Translations under genes and position numbers: made by a program
Notes under the pieces: model-generated
Databases searched by the model: none
Seen by the model: the letters and a program-made list of their open reading frames with translations, nothing else
What the model was told of the DNA's origin: nothing
Part shown: positions 38,336-46,428 of the stretch, in pieces
Position numbering within the stretch: the first letter of the stretch is position 1
How the letters are laid out: each line of letters opens with the position of its first letter
DNA from: an uncultured Clostridia bacterium
GTDB lineage: Bacteria; Bacillota; Clostridia; TANB77; CAG-508
DNA length: 57,719 nucleotides
Direction: 5' to 3'
Assembly (NCBI GenBank): GCA_934167165.1
Contig: CAKPKG010000005.1
Location: 1-57,719, forward strand

Positions 38336-38364
38336 TTGACATAATACTTAAACGGTTATATAAT
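38336..38364 (+). promoter_or_regulatory. Sigma-A promoter of the YhhN cassette
   Basis: TTGACA (38336-38341), 17 bp, TATAAT (38359-38364): a near-perfect consensus 40 bp before the GTG start. Confidence 0.75.
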
Positions 38365-38401
38365 AAAAATGCCCAAAATTTGAATAAAGGAGGCGTTTTG
38401 T

Positions 38402-38965
38402 GTGAACAAAAAGTTACGGCTAAATCAGGAAGGTAAAATCAAATTGCTTTTTTCTCTTGCTCTGTTAATTTTTTCCTTGGGAGTAGCAATGGTTACCAAA
38501 AATAAATATGTTTTCTTGGCAATGCTTTGCTCAAGTGCAGGCGACATATTAATAATGTCAAGCCGGGGATGTATTACAGGCAAAAAAGAAAATCAGTTTG
38601 AAAACGGAGTAATTGCTTTTGCTATGGCACATCTTGCGTATATGGTGGCTATGCCAACAGAACGTTCAGATACATGCTTATATATAGCAGTGTGGTGCTT
38701 CATTTTGATTATCTTTTTGAACTTTAATGCTAAAATAAAGCAAGGAATATGGATATGTATTCCTTATGCAGCATGTTTAGCATTAAATGCAGTAAATAGC
38801 TGGAGTTTTAGCACACTTGCCGGAATAGGAGGAATACTTTTCCTTGTTTCTGATGCAATATTAAGTGTGTTTGAGAAAAAGAGCCCTAAATGGCAATTAG
38901 CTATATGGGTTACTTATGTGCCAGCACAAATTTGCTTATTAACAGCAATTTTAGTTAATGCATAA
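38402..38965 (+). CDS. YhhN-family membrane protein, foreign-looking cassette
   Basis: 187 residues with about six to seven hydrophobic segments. The YhhN (lysoplasmalogenase-like) pattern includes FLAMLCSSAGDILIM, FAMAHLAYMVAM, and a later GILFLVSDAILS. Lysoplasmalogenase activity is known for some family members only. The GTG start has AAGGAGGC upstream. The gene has its own promoter and terminator and codon use unlike its neighbours. Two in-frame CGG codons (38417, 38564) must be arginine for the ORF to stay open; shifting at the first would reach a TAA in the next codon. Confidence 0.75.
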   Translation: MNKKLRLNQEGKIKLLFSLALLIFSLGVAMVTKNKYVFLAMLCSSAGDILIMSSRGCITGKKENQFENGVIAFAMAHLAYMVAMPTERSDTCLYIAVWCFILIIFLNFNAKIKQGIWICIPYAACLALNAVNSWSFSTLAGIGGILFLVSDAILSVFEKKSPKWQLAIWVTYVPAQICLLTAILVNA

Positions 38966-38980
38966 CACACAAAATTACAA

Positions 38981-39014
38981 GATAGCAGTCTGAATGCAGA
39001 CTGCTATCTTCCTT
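38981..39014 (+). terminator. Terminator of the YhhN cassette
   Basis: GATAGCAGTCTG / CAGACTGCTATC 12-bp perfect stem with a T-rich tail. Confidence 0.85.
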
Positions 39015-39106
39015 TTTCCTAGTATATTTGCGATCCAATAAGAAAAAAGAATAATTTATAAATTAAAACATAAAAATATAATAACTATATTTTAGGGGGA
39101 TTATTT

Positions 39107-39883
39107 ATGTTTTATATAACAAATAAAGATAAACTAATATCAGTATCAATTGCATTAAGCACAGTGTTGATATTGTTTTTACTAGCGGCAACATTTAGAA
39201 CCCAAAACGTAGGAACAAGTATTCAAACATCTGCAAAAACTTCTAAAATGCTACCAATATATAATGTAGATACAGAAGAAAATAAGGTTGCTCTTACAAT
39301 AAATTGTGCATGGAACGCAGATGATATAGATTTAATATTAGAAACTTTAACAAAAAACCAAGTAAAAGTGACATTTTTTATGGTTGGAGATTGGATAGAA
39401 AAATTTCCAGAAGCGGTAAAGAAAATATATGAAAGTGGAAATGAAATTGCAAATCACTCAGAATCACATCCACATGTAAATAATTTAAATTATGAAAAAA
39501 ATGTAGAACAAATAACAAGATGCTCAGAAAAAGTAAAACAAATAACAGGCAACCCAACTACCTTGTATAGAGGACCTTATGGAGAATATAATGATACTGT
39601 TCTAAAAGCAGCAGAAGTATCAAATCATATTACAATACAATGGAATATAGACTCTTTGGACTATAAAGGCCTTACAGCAGAACAGATGTGGGAAAGAATA
39701 GAACCTAAATTGCAAAAAGGAAGTATAATACTTATGCATAATGGAACAGAAAATACAGCATTAAGTTTAGATACATTAATAAAAAACATAAAAGAAAAAG
39801 GATATGAAATAGTTACAGTATCAGATTTGATTTATAAAGATAATTACACAATAGATAATAATGGAGTGCAACATAAATTGTAA
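39107..39883 (+). CDS. Polysaccharide deacetylase-family protein
   Basis: 258 residues. N-terminal membrane anchor (about 12-28), then a NodB-like domain: VALTINCAWNADDIDLIL, VTFFMVGDWIEKFPE, the metal-binding pair in ANHSESHPHV, LYRGPYGEYND, and IILMHNGTENT. In motif 1 the usual TFDDG is replaced by TINCAWNADD, so the first catalytic Asp is Asn; this variant is, as I recall, common in clostridial PdaB-like proteins, and some activity may be altered. Likely acts on peptidoglycan outside the membrane. Confidence 0.85.
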   Translation: MFYITNKDKLISVSIALSTVLILFLLAATFRTQNVGTSIQTSAKTSKMLPIYNVDTEENKVALTINCAWNADDIDLILETLTKNQVKVTFFMVGDWIEKFPEAVKKIYESGNEIANHSESHPHVNNLNYEKNVEQITRCSEKVKQITGNPTTLYRGPYGEYNDTVLKAAEVSNHITIQWNIDSLDYKGLTAEQMWERIEPKLQKGSIILMHNGTENTALSLDTLIKNIKEKGYEIVTVSDLIYKDNYTIDNNGVQHKL

Positions 39884-39940
39884 TAAATTAAAAATACAAG
39901 CATAAGATTAATTAATAAAATTACAAAGGAGAGTGCTTGT

Positions 39941-42580
39941 ATGTGGCAAACAATAAGTATTAAAGAAACGTGTGAAAGATTAAAAACAAATACTGTTAAT
40001 GGACTTACAAAAGAAGAAGTAGAAGAAAGAATAAAGAAATATGGAGAAAACAAATTAACAGAAAAGAAAAAAGAAAGTATATTAGTAAAATTTCTAAAAC
40101 AATTTAATGACTTTATGATAATTATACTAATAATTGCAGCTGTAATATCTGCTATAATGTCAAAAGTAGAAGGCTCTAATGAATATTTAGATTCTATAAT
40201 TATAATATTTATAGTTGTTTTAAATGCAATAATGGGAGTTATACAAGAAGCAAAAGCGGAAAAATCATTAGATGCTTTAAAAAAGATGTCAGCACCAACT
40301 ACAAAAGTAAAGAGAGATGGAATAATAAAGACTATAACTAGCGAAAATCTAGTTCCAGGAGACTTAATAATAATAGAAACAGGTTCATATATTCCAGCAG
40401 ATGCAAGACTTGTAAAATCATATAATTTAAAGGTAGAAGAGTCAGCATTAACAGGAGAAACCGTGCCTGTTTTAAAAGATGAACGAGCAATATTAAGTGA
40501 AAAAGCACCAATAGGAGATCTTATAAACATGGTATTTGGTGCAACTATTGCTGTAGCTCGGACATGCAGAAGCAATAGTAATACGGAACAGGAATGAACA
40601 CAAAAGTTGGAAAAATAGCAAGTTTAATAATTTCAGATGAAGCACCAGAAACACCTTTACAAATAAAACTTCGGAGAAGTAGGAAAAAAACTAGGACTTG
40701 CTGCTCTTGCAATTTGCTTTTTAATATTTGTAATAGGATTGTTTAAAAAAATACCTGTAAATGAAATGTTTATGACTTCAATTGGACTTGCAGTAGCAGC
40801 AATACCAGAAGGATTACCTGCAATAGTAACAATTGTGTTATCAATAGGTGTTACAAAAATGGCAAAACGAAATAGTATTATAAGAAAACTACCAGCAGTA
40901 GAAACTTTAGGGAGTAGTACAGTAATATGTTCAGATAAAACAGGAACACTAACTCAAAACAAAATGAAAGTAGTAAAAATAGAAGACCTAAATACAAAAA
41001 TTACAGAAGAAAACAAAAAGAATATTCTAAAATTGGCATGCATGTGTACAGATTGCACAATTAATGAAAAAAATTTAGATGGAGAGCCAACAGAAGTAGC
41101 AATTGTAAATGCTGCATTAGAGGTTGGAGAAAACAAAAATAATATATATAAAATAGAAAAAAGAGTAAATGAAATACCATTTGACTCCGAAAGAAAACTA
41201 ATGACAACAATACATAAAGTTGGGAATAGATATAGAATTATAACAAAAGGCGCACCAGATGTATTAATTAAAAAATGCAAAAAAATATATAACAATGGAA
41301 AAATAGAAGATCTAACTAATAGCAATAAATCTACTATATTAAACAAAAATGATAAAATGGCAAAAGAAGCATTAAGGGTAATTGCAGTAGCATATTTAGA
41401 TATAGATATTTTACCAACTAAAGTAGATAATAATTTAGAAAATAATCTAATTTTTGTTGGATTAATTGGAATGTATGATCCTCCAAGAGAAGGAGTAAAA
41501 GAAGCTGTACGTAAGTGCGAACAAGCTGGAATAAAAACAGTAATGATTACAGGAGACCATATTATTACAGCAAAAGCAATAGCAAAAGAATTAGGAATTT
41601 TAAAACTTGGAGGAATAGCAATAACAGGTGAAGAATTGGATAGAATTTCACAAAAAGATTTAGAAAAAGAAATTATGAATTATTCTGTATTTGCAAGAGT
41701 TTCGCCAGAACATAAAGTAAGAATTGTAAAGGCTTTTCAGAGTAAACGGAAATGTTGTAGCAATGACAGGAGACCGGAGTAAATGATGCACCAGCCTTAA
41801 AAAATGCAGATATAGGAATATCAATGGGAAAAGGACGGAACAGATGTTGCAAAAAATGCGTCTGATATGATTCTTGCAGATGATAATTTTGTAACAATAG
41901 TTGAAGCCGTTAAAACTGGAAGGCATATATATGCAAATATAAAAAAAGCAATTCATTTTTTAATTGCTACAAATATAGGAGAAATAGTAGCAATATTCTT
42001 TGGACTTTTATTAGGACTAGAAACTCCATTGTTAGCAATACAACTATTATGGATTAATCTAGTTACAGATTCATTTCCTGCAATAGCACTTGGAATGGAG
42101 CCAGCAGAAAAAGATATAATGAATAAAAAACCAAATGATAGCAAAAAAAGTATTTTTGCAGATGGCTTATGGGAAAAAATATTTGTTGAAGGGTTTATGA
42201 TAGGAATACTTACATTATTGGCATTTAGTTTAGGAAATAAATTATATGGACTAGAAGTAGGAAGAACAATGGCGTTTATATCACTTAGTATCTTGGAACT
42301 AATACATAGTTTTAATGTAAGAAGTGAAGAATCATTATTTAAAGCAGGAGTGTTTAAAAACAAATATTTAATTGGAGCATTTTTAATAGGAACAATATTA
42401 CAAGTAGGAGTAGTAATAATGCCTAAGATAGCAGGAATATTTGATGTGGTACCATTAAATAGTAAACAATGGATATATACAGCTGCAATTTCGGTATTAC
42501 CACTAGTTATAGTAGAAATGCAAAAGAAAATAAATACAATAAAAATAGGAAAACCGATTTATAGAGCAATAGAGAGGTAA
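39941..42580 (+). CDS. P-type Ca2+-ATPase-like cation pump, six +1 frameshifts at CGG
   Basis: Joined product 877 residues, normal for bacterial SERCA/PMR1-type pumps. N-terminal cation ATPase domain, TGETVPV (actuator), then M4 with IPEGLPA, phosphorylation site CSDKTGTLT (Asp331), KGAPDVL, and MTGDGVNDAPALK. C-terminal helices carry NLVTDSFPAIALG. Six in-frame CGG codons (40559, 40584, 40672, 41747, 41775, 41836; codons 207, 215, 244, 602, 611, 631) each need a one-base skip to continue. Each yields a glycine in its family context, including the invariant one of TGDG. Six independent sites in one otherwise intact, conserved gene argue strongly against ordinary decay. The RBS AAAGGAGAG precedes ATG 39941. 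Confidence 0.92.
40559..40562 (+). other. CGGA +1 frameshift site 9 (ATPase Gly207)
   Basis: GTA GCT CGG in the zero frame. Skipping the C gives TIAVAGHAEAIVI. Confidence 0.87.
40584..40587 (+). other. CGGA +1 frameshift site 10 (ATPase Gly215)
   Basis: GTA ATA CGG, only 25 bases after site 9. Skipping gives IVIGTGMNTKVGKIA, a conserved actuator-domain motif. Confidence 0.87.
40672..40675 (+). other. CGGA +1 frameshift site 11 (ATPase Gly244)
   Basis: AAA CTT CGG. Skipping gives PLQIKLGEVGKKLG before M3. The heptamer CTTCGGA is identical to the Arg codon context in the GNAT cassette. Confidence 0.87.
41747..41750 (+). other. CGGA +1 frameshift site 12 (ATPase Gly602)
   Basis: AGT AAA CGG. 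Skipping gives FQSKGNVVAMTGD. Confidence 0.87.
41775..41778 (+). other. CGGA +1 frameshift site 13 (ATPase Gly611, invariant TGDG)
   Basis: GGA GAC CGG, 28 bases after site 12. Skipping gives MTGDGVNDAPALK, the invariant hinge motif of all P-type ATPases. Confidence 0.9.
41836..41839 (+). other. CGGA +1 frameshift site 14 (ATPase Gly631)
   Basis: AAA GGA CGG. Skipping gives ISMGKGGTDVAKNASDMIL. Confidence 0.87.
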
Positions 42581-42610
42581 AATCGCACCTCAAAACTCGC
42601 ACTTCGTGAA

Positions 42611-42631
42611 ACAAAAGGGGTCTGTCCCTAT
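42611..42631. repeat. Half copy of the GGGGACAGACCCC repeat (family C)
   Basis: One arm only (ACAAAAGGGGTCTGTCCCT), preceded at 42585-42608 by GCACCTC/GCACTTC pieces of family A. The rest of 42581-42828 is AT-rich leader. Confidence 0.6.
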
Positions 42632-42828
42632 TTGTTCAATTAAATTTAATTTCATATTTTCCAAAAAAACTTGCAAAATATAAAGTTATTATGTATAATG
42701 TACTCGTATTATTGTAGAAATGTTACAATAATTACAATAATATTATTTATATGTTACAATTGTATTATTACTATTGACATATTGAAAAAATAAAATAAAA
42801 TATAGATAATAAAAAAAGAGGTGTATTT

Positions 42829-43386
42829 ATGCGCGTTATAAGTGGCACAGCACGAGGAAAAAAGTTAAATACATTGTCTGGATTAAATACTAGACCAACT
42901 TTAGACAGAGTTAAAGAGGCAGTATTTAGCATAATTCAGTTTGATTTAGAAGATAAGTATGTATTAGATTTATTTTCGGGCAGTGGAGCATTAGCTATTG
43001 AATCCTTAAGTAGAGGCGCAAAATATGCAGTGCTATGTGATAATTCATATGAAGCTATAAGAATTATTAAACAGAATATTAAAGAAACAAAATTTGAAGA
43101 TAAATCTGAAATAATAAATAAAGATTATGTAGAAGCTTTAAAAAAATTAAATAAACAAAACACAAAATTTGATATAATATTTTTGGATCCACCATATAAA
43201 TCTGATTTTGCAATAAAAGCAATAAAGTATATTTTTGATAATGACATAATAACAGAAGATGGGACAATAATATTTGAAACAGATGATAAAAATAAAGAAC
43301 AAGAAATTTTAAAATATAAAGAAATGAGAATCTGTGACATAAGAAAATATGGAAGTGTATATGTCATATTTATTCGAAAGGGGTAA
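42829..43386 (+). CDS. rsmD: 16S rRNA (guanine966-N2)-methyltransferase RsmD
   Basis: 185 residues. MRVISGTARGKKL at the start, TRPTLDRVKEAVFSI, SAM motif VLDLFSGSGALAIESLSRGA, and catalytic FLDPPYKSD near residue 123 identify RsmD. It is followed after four bases by a small coiled-coil gene. The RBS AAAGAGGTG precedes the ATG. Confidence 0.95.
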   Translation: MRVISGTARGKKLNTLSGLNTRPTLDRVKEAVFSIIQFDLEDKYVLDLFSGSGALAIESLSRGAKYAVLCDNSYEAIRIIKQNIKETKFEDKSEIINKDYVEALKKLNKQNTKFDIIFLDPPYKSDFAIKAIKYIFDNDIITEDGTIIFETDDKNKEQEILKYKEMRICDIRKYGSVYVIFIRKG

Positions 43387-43390
43387 AATC

Positions 43391-43849
43391 ATGGAAATTT
43401 TTACATTATTAGAAACATTAGAGGACATAATGGAAAGGAGTAAAAGCTTACCATTTACAGAAAAAGGAATAGTAGACAAAGAAGAAGTATTGGAAATAAT
43501 AAAAGAAATAAGACTAAAACTTCCAGATGAGTTAAAACAAGCTAAATGGGTAAAAGAAGAAAGAGCTCGTATATTAGAAGAAGCTCAAAGAGAAGCTGAT
43601 GGAATTGTAAAAGAAGCTGAAAATAGAATAATAGCAATGATAGATGAGCATGAAATTACAAGAAAAGCTTATGAGCAAAAAGCAGAAATAATAGAAACAG
43701 CAAATGAAATGTCAAGAGAAATATCAAAAGGAACAAAAGATTATGCAGATAGTATACTTGCAAATTTAGAGACAGCTATAAACAATGTAAGTGTAACTCT
43801 AAATGAAGCAATTAAAACAATAGAACAAAACAGAAAAGAACTTAAATAA
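43391..43849 (+). CDS. Coiled-coil hypothetical protein downstream of rsmD
   Basis: 152 residues, mostly helical and charged. The start EIFTLLETLEDIMERSKSLPF and the middle KWVKEERARILEEAQREADGI with EAENRIIAMIDEHEI resemble DivIVA- or ATP-synthase-b-like hypothetical proteins often found beside rsmD/coaD in Clostridia. No membrane segment. ATG 43391 has AAAGGGG upstream, whereas the longer frame from 43349 overlaps rsmD. Exact function unknown. Confidence 0.75.
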   Translation: MEIFTLLETLEDIMERSKSLPFTEKGIVDKEEVLEIIKEIRLKLPDELKQAKWVKEERARILEEAQREADGIVKEAENRIIAMIDEHEITRKAYEQKAEIIETANEMSREISKGTKDYADSILANLETAINNVSVTLNEAIKTIEQNRKELK

Positions 43850-43967
43850 GAGGAAAATAATATTGGGAAGTCAGAAATTAAAATGGAAGTCAAAATTTTT
43901 AAATTTATAGATTTCCTGTAATCTCTGGCTTTTTTAGATTAAGAAATTATATGCAAATTGTAATTTA

Positions 43968-44069
43968 GCGAAATGTGAAGTGCGAGGTGTGAAGTGCGAA
44001 GAATGGGGAAAGGTCTACGAAGCCTTGCCCTACAAATCCCACCTCCAACATCCCACCTCTCACCTCAGT
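43968..44069. repeat. Intergenic palindromic repeat family A, copy 3
   Basis: About 100 bp: GAAATGTGAAGTGCGAGGTG left arm, inner AAGGTCTACGAAGCCTT stem, right arm CCCACCTCCAACATCCCACC. It lies just before ftsK. Confidence 0.82.
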
Positions 44070-44117
44070 TAAAAAAAATCCAATTTATAGAGAATCCAAT
44101 TAATAAAAGGAGAAAAT

Positions 44118-46400
44118 ATGCCAAGAGGAAGAAGAAGTAAAAAGAAAAATAGAAAAACATTAGATTTACAAGTAGTTTCATTAATAATTATAAGTATTCT
44201 ACTAGCAATTTTAATATATACAAAAGCTGGATATATAGGAGAAACATTAAGTCCAGTTTTAGGAGGAATAATGGGTTGGATTAAATACATTATTCCAATT
44301 GGAACATTTGCAATTGCAGTTTTTTTGGCATGCGATGAAGATAAAGAGAACTTTATGAAAAAAATATTGCAATATGCAGTTTTTTTACTATGTATAACAA
44401 CAATTATTACTGTAATACAAATTTCACAGGGAAAACTTGATATGTCAGAAGGATTCGAAAAATCTGTTGAAGAAGCATATGAAAATGGAAGCAAAAATAT
44501 TGGTGGCGGAGCGGTAGGAGCAATTTGTGCAATTGCTTTAATAGGATTAGTTGGAAAAATAGGAACAGTAATAATTGCTCTAGGAGTAGCTATAATAGAT
44601 TCTATTTTCTTATTTGGAATAAAACCAGCAGAATTATTAAAAGAATATGTAGAAAGCAGAAATGAAAGAAAACAAGAATTAAAAGAACAAAGATTGGAAC
44701 AAAAAAAGTTAAAATTAGCTAAAGAAATAATTCCAAAAGAAGAAAAAAAGAAAAAAGCAAAAATAATGCCGGAAAATAATATTGTAACAGAAGATCAAAT
44801 TAACATTAAAATGGCAGCCCAAAACAATGAAGAGCAAACCTCTTTATTTAAAAAACAAGAAGAAGTAAAAGAAGATAAATCAAAAGAAATTTTAACATTA
44901 GAACATGCATTAACTGTTGAAGATGAAAATTATGAATTTCCACCTGTAGAGTTTTTAACACCAGGTAAGGCTGCAACTAAAATGGGAAAAAAAGCTGTAA
45001 CAGATACAGCAAACAAATTACAAAAAACTTTATATAGTTTTGGTGTATCTGCAAAAGTAGAAAATGTGTCTGTTGGACCAACAATAACAAGATATGAATT
45101 AAAACCAGCAGAAGGAGTTAGGGTTAGCAAAATAGCAAATTTGGCAGATGATATTGCACTTAGCCTTGCTGCAGAAACAATAAGAATAGAAGCACCAATA
45201 CCAGGAAAACAAGCTGTAGGAATAGAAATACCAAACAAAGAAAAAGAAGTAGTACATTTAAGAGATATTATAGATAGTAATGAATTTAAAAGTGCTAAAT
45301 CAAAATTAGCATTTGCATTAGGTAAAAATGCAGCAGGAGAAGCAATTGTTACAGATATAGCAAAAATGCCACACGTTTTAATTGCAGGAAGTACAGGATC
45401 TGGAAAGAGTGTTTGTATAAATACATTAATTACAAGCATAATATATAAATCAAAACCAAGTGAAGTAAAACTTGTAATGGTTGACCCAAAAGTTGTTGAA
45501 CTTTCTGTATATAACGGAATACCACATTTATTAATACCTGTTGTAACAGACCCTAAAAAGGCTGCAGGAGCTCTTGCTTGGGCTGTTCAAGAAATGGTAA
45601 ATAGATATCACTTATTTGCGGAGAAAAATGTTAGAGATATAGCAGGATATAATGAAGCTCTAGAAAAAGAAGGCGCAGAAGGAAAATTACCACAAATAGT
45701 AATTATAATAGATGAGCTTGCAGATTTAATGATGGTAGCTAAAAATGACGTAGAAGATGCTATATGTAGATTAGCGCAAATGGCAAGGGCGGCTGGAATG
45801 CATTTAGTAATAGCAACACAAAGACCATCTGTTGACGTAATTACAGGTATTATTAAAGCAAATATAGCAAGCAGAATTTCATTTGCAGTAACGTCACAGG
45901 TAGACTCAAGAACAATTTTAGATTCTGCAGGAGCAGAGAAATTACTGGGAAAAGGTGATATGTTATTTTTCCCAACAGGAGTTTTAAAACCAATAAGAAT
46001 TCAAGGTGCATTTGTTTCTGATGGAGAAGTAGAGAAAATAGTAAATTTCCTAAAAGAAAATGGTGGACCTACATATAGCGAAGATGTGCTTGAAAAAATA
46101 GAAAGAGCAAATACTACAGATAAAGAATTAGATGAGCAAGATGATGATGAAACAGATCCATTCTTAATGGAAGCAATAGATACAGTAGTAGATTTAGGAC
46201 AAGCGTCAGCATCATTTATACAAAGAAGATTTAAAGTCGGATATGCAAGAGCTGGAAGAATTATAGATCAAATGGAAGCAAGGGGAATAATTTCCGGTTA
46301 TGAAGGAAGTAAACCTAGACAAGTATTAGTTTCTAAAGAACAATGGCAAGAATTAAAAATGGCAAAACCAATAGCAACAGAATCAGAAACTGAAGAATAA
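44118..46400 (+). CDS. ftsK: FtsK/SpoIIIE DNA translocase
   Basis: 760 residues, the SpoIIIE size. Four N-terminal membrane helices (about 18-170), a charged Lys/Glu linker, then the motor: alpha/beta part (SVGPTITRYELKPAEGVRV), Walker A IAGSTGSGKSVCINTL, Walker B IVIIIDELADLMM, and ATQRPSVDVITG. The C-terminal gamma winged helix has SFIQRRFKVGYARAGRIIDQME. Pumps the chromosome through the division or sporulation septum. Followed by a coiled-coil gene and a beta-CASP nuclease. Confidence 0.96.
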   Translation: MPRGRRSKKKNRKTLDLQVVSLIIISILLAILIYTKAGYIGETLSPVLGGIMGWIKYIIPIGTFAIAVFLACDEDKENFMKKILQYAVFLLCITTIITVIQISQGKLDMSEGFEKSVEEAYENGSKNIGGGAVGAICAIALIGLVGKIGTVIIALGVAIIDSIFLFGIKPAELLKEYVESRNERKQELKEQRLEQKKLKLAKEIIPKEEKKKKAKIMPENNIVTEDQINIKMAAQNNEEQTSLFKKQEEVKEDKSKEILTLEHALTVEDENYEFPPVEFLTPGKAATKMGKKAVTDTANKLQKTLYSFGVSAKVENVSVGPTITRYELKPAEGVRVSKIANLADDIALSLAAETIRIEAPIPGKQAVGIEIPNKEKEVVHLRDIIDSNEFKSAKSKLAFALGKNAAGEAIVTDIAKMPHVLIAGSTGSGKSVCINTLITSIIYKSKPSEVKLVMVDPKVVELSVYNGIPHLLIPVVTDPKKAAGALAWAVQEMVNRYHLFAEKNVRDIAGYNEALEKEGAEGKLPQIVIIIDELADLMMVAKNDVEDAICRLAQMARAAGMHLVIATQRPSVDVITGIIKANIASRISFAVTSQVDSRTILDSAGAEKLLGKGDMLFFPTGVLKPIRIQGAFVSDGEVEKIVNFLKENGGPTYSEDVLEKIERANTTDKELDEQDDDETDPFLMEAIDTVVDLGQASASFIQRRFKVGYARAGRIIDQMEARGIISGYEGSKPRQVLVSKEQWQELKMAKPIATESETEE

Positions 46401-46428
46401 TTATTAACGAAAGAAGGGTATAAGTATC

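Noticed and set aside
1119..42580. CGG reassigned to another amino acid without frameshift
   Set aside because: After each CGG the zero frame becomes unrelated sequence and soon meets stops. Only a one-base skip restores homology.
1119..42580. Classical programmed frameshifting (slippery heptamer, internal Shine-Dalgarno, pseudoknot)
   Set aside because: No shared upstream or downstream element is visible among the sites; only CGGR is common.
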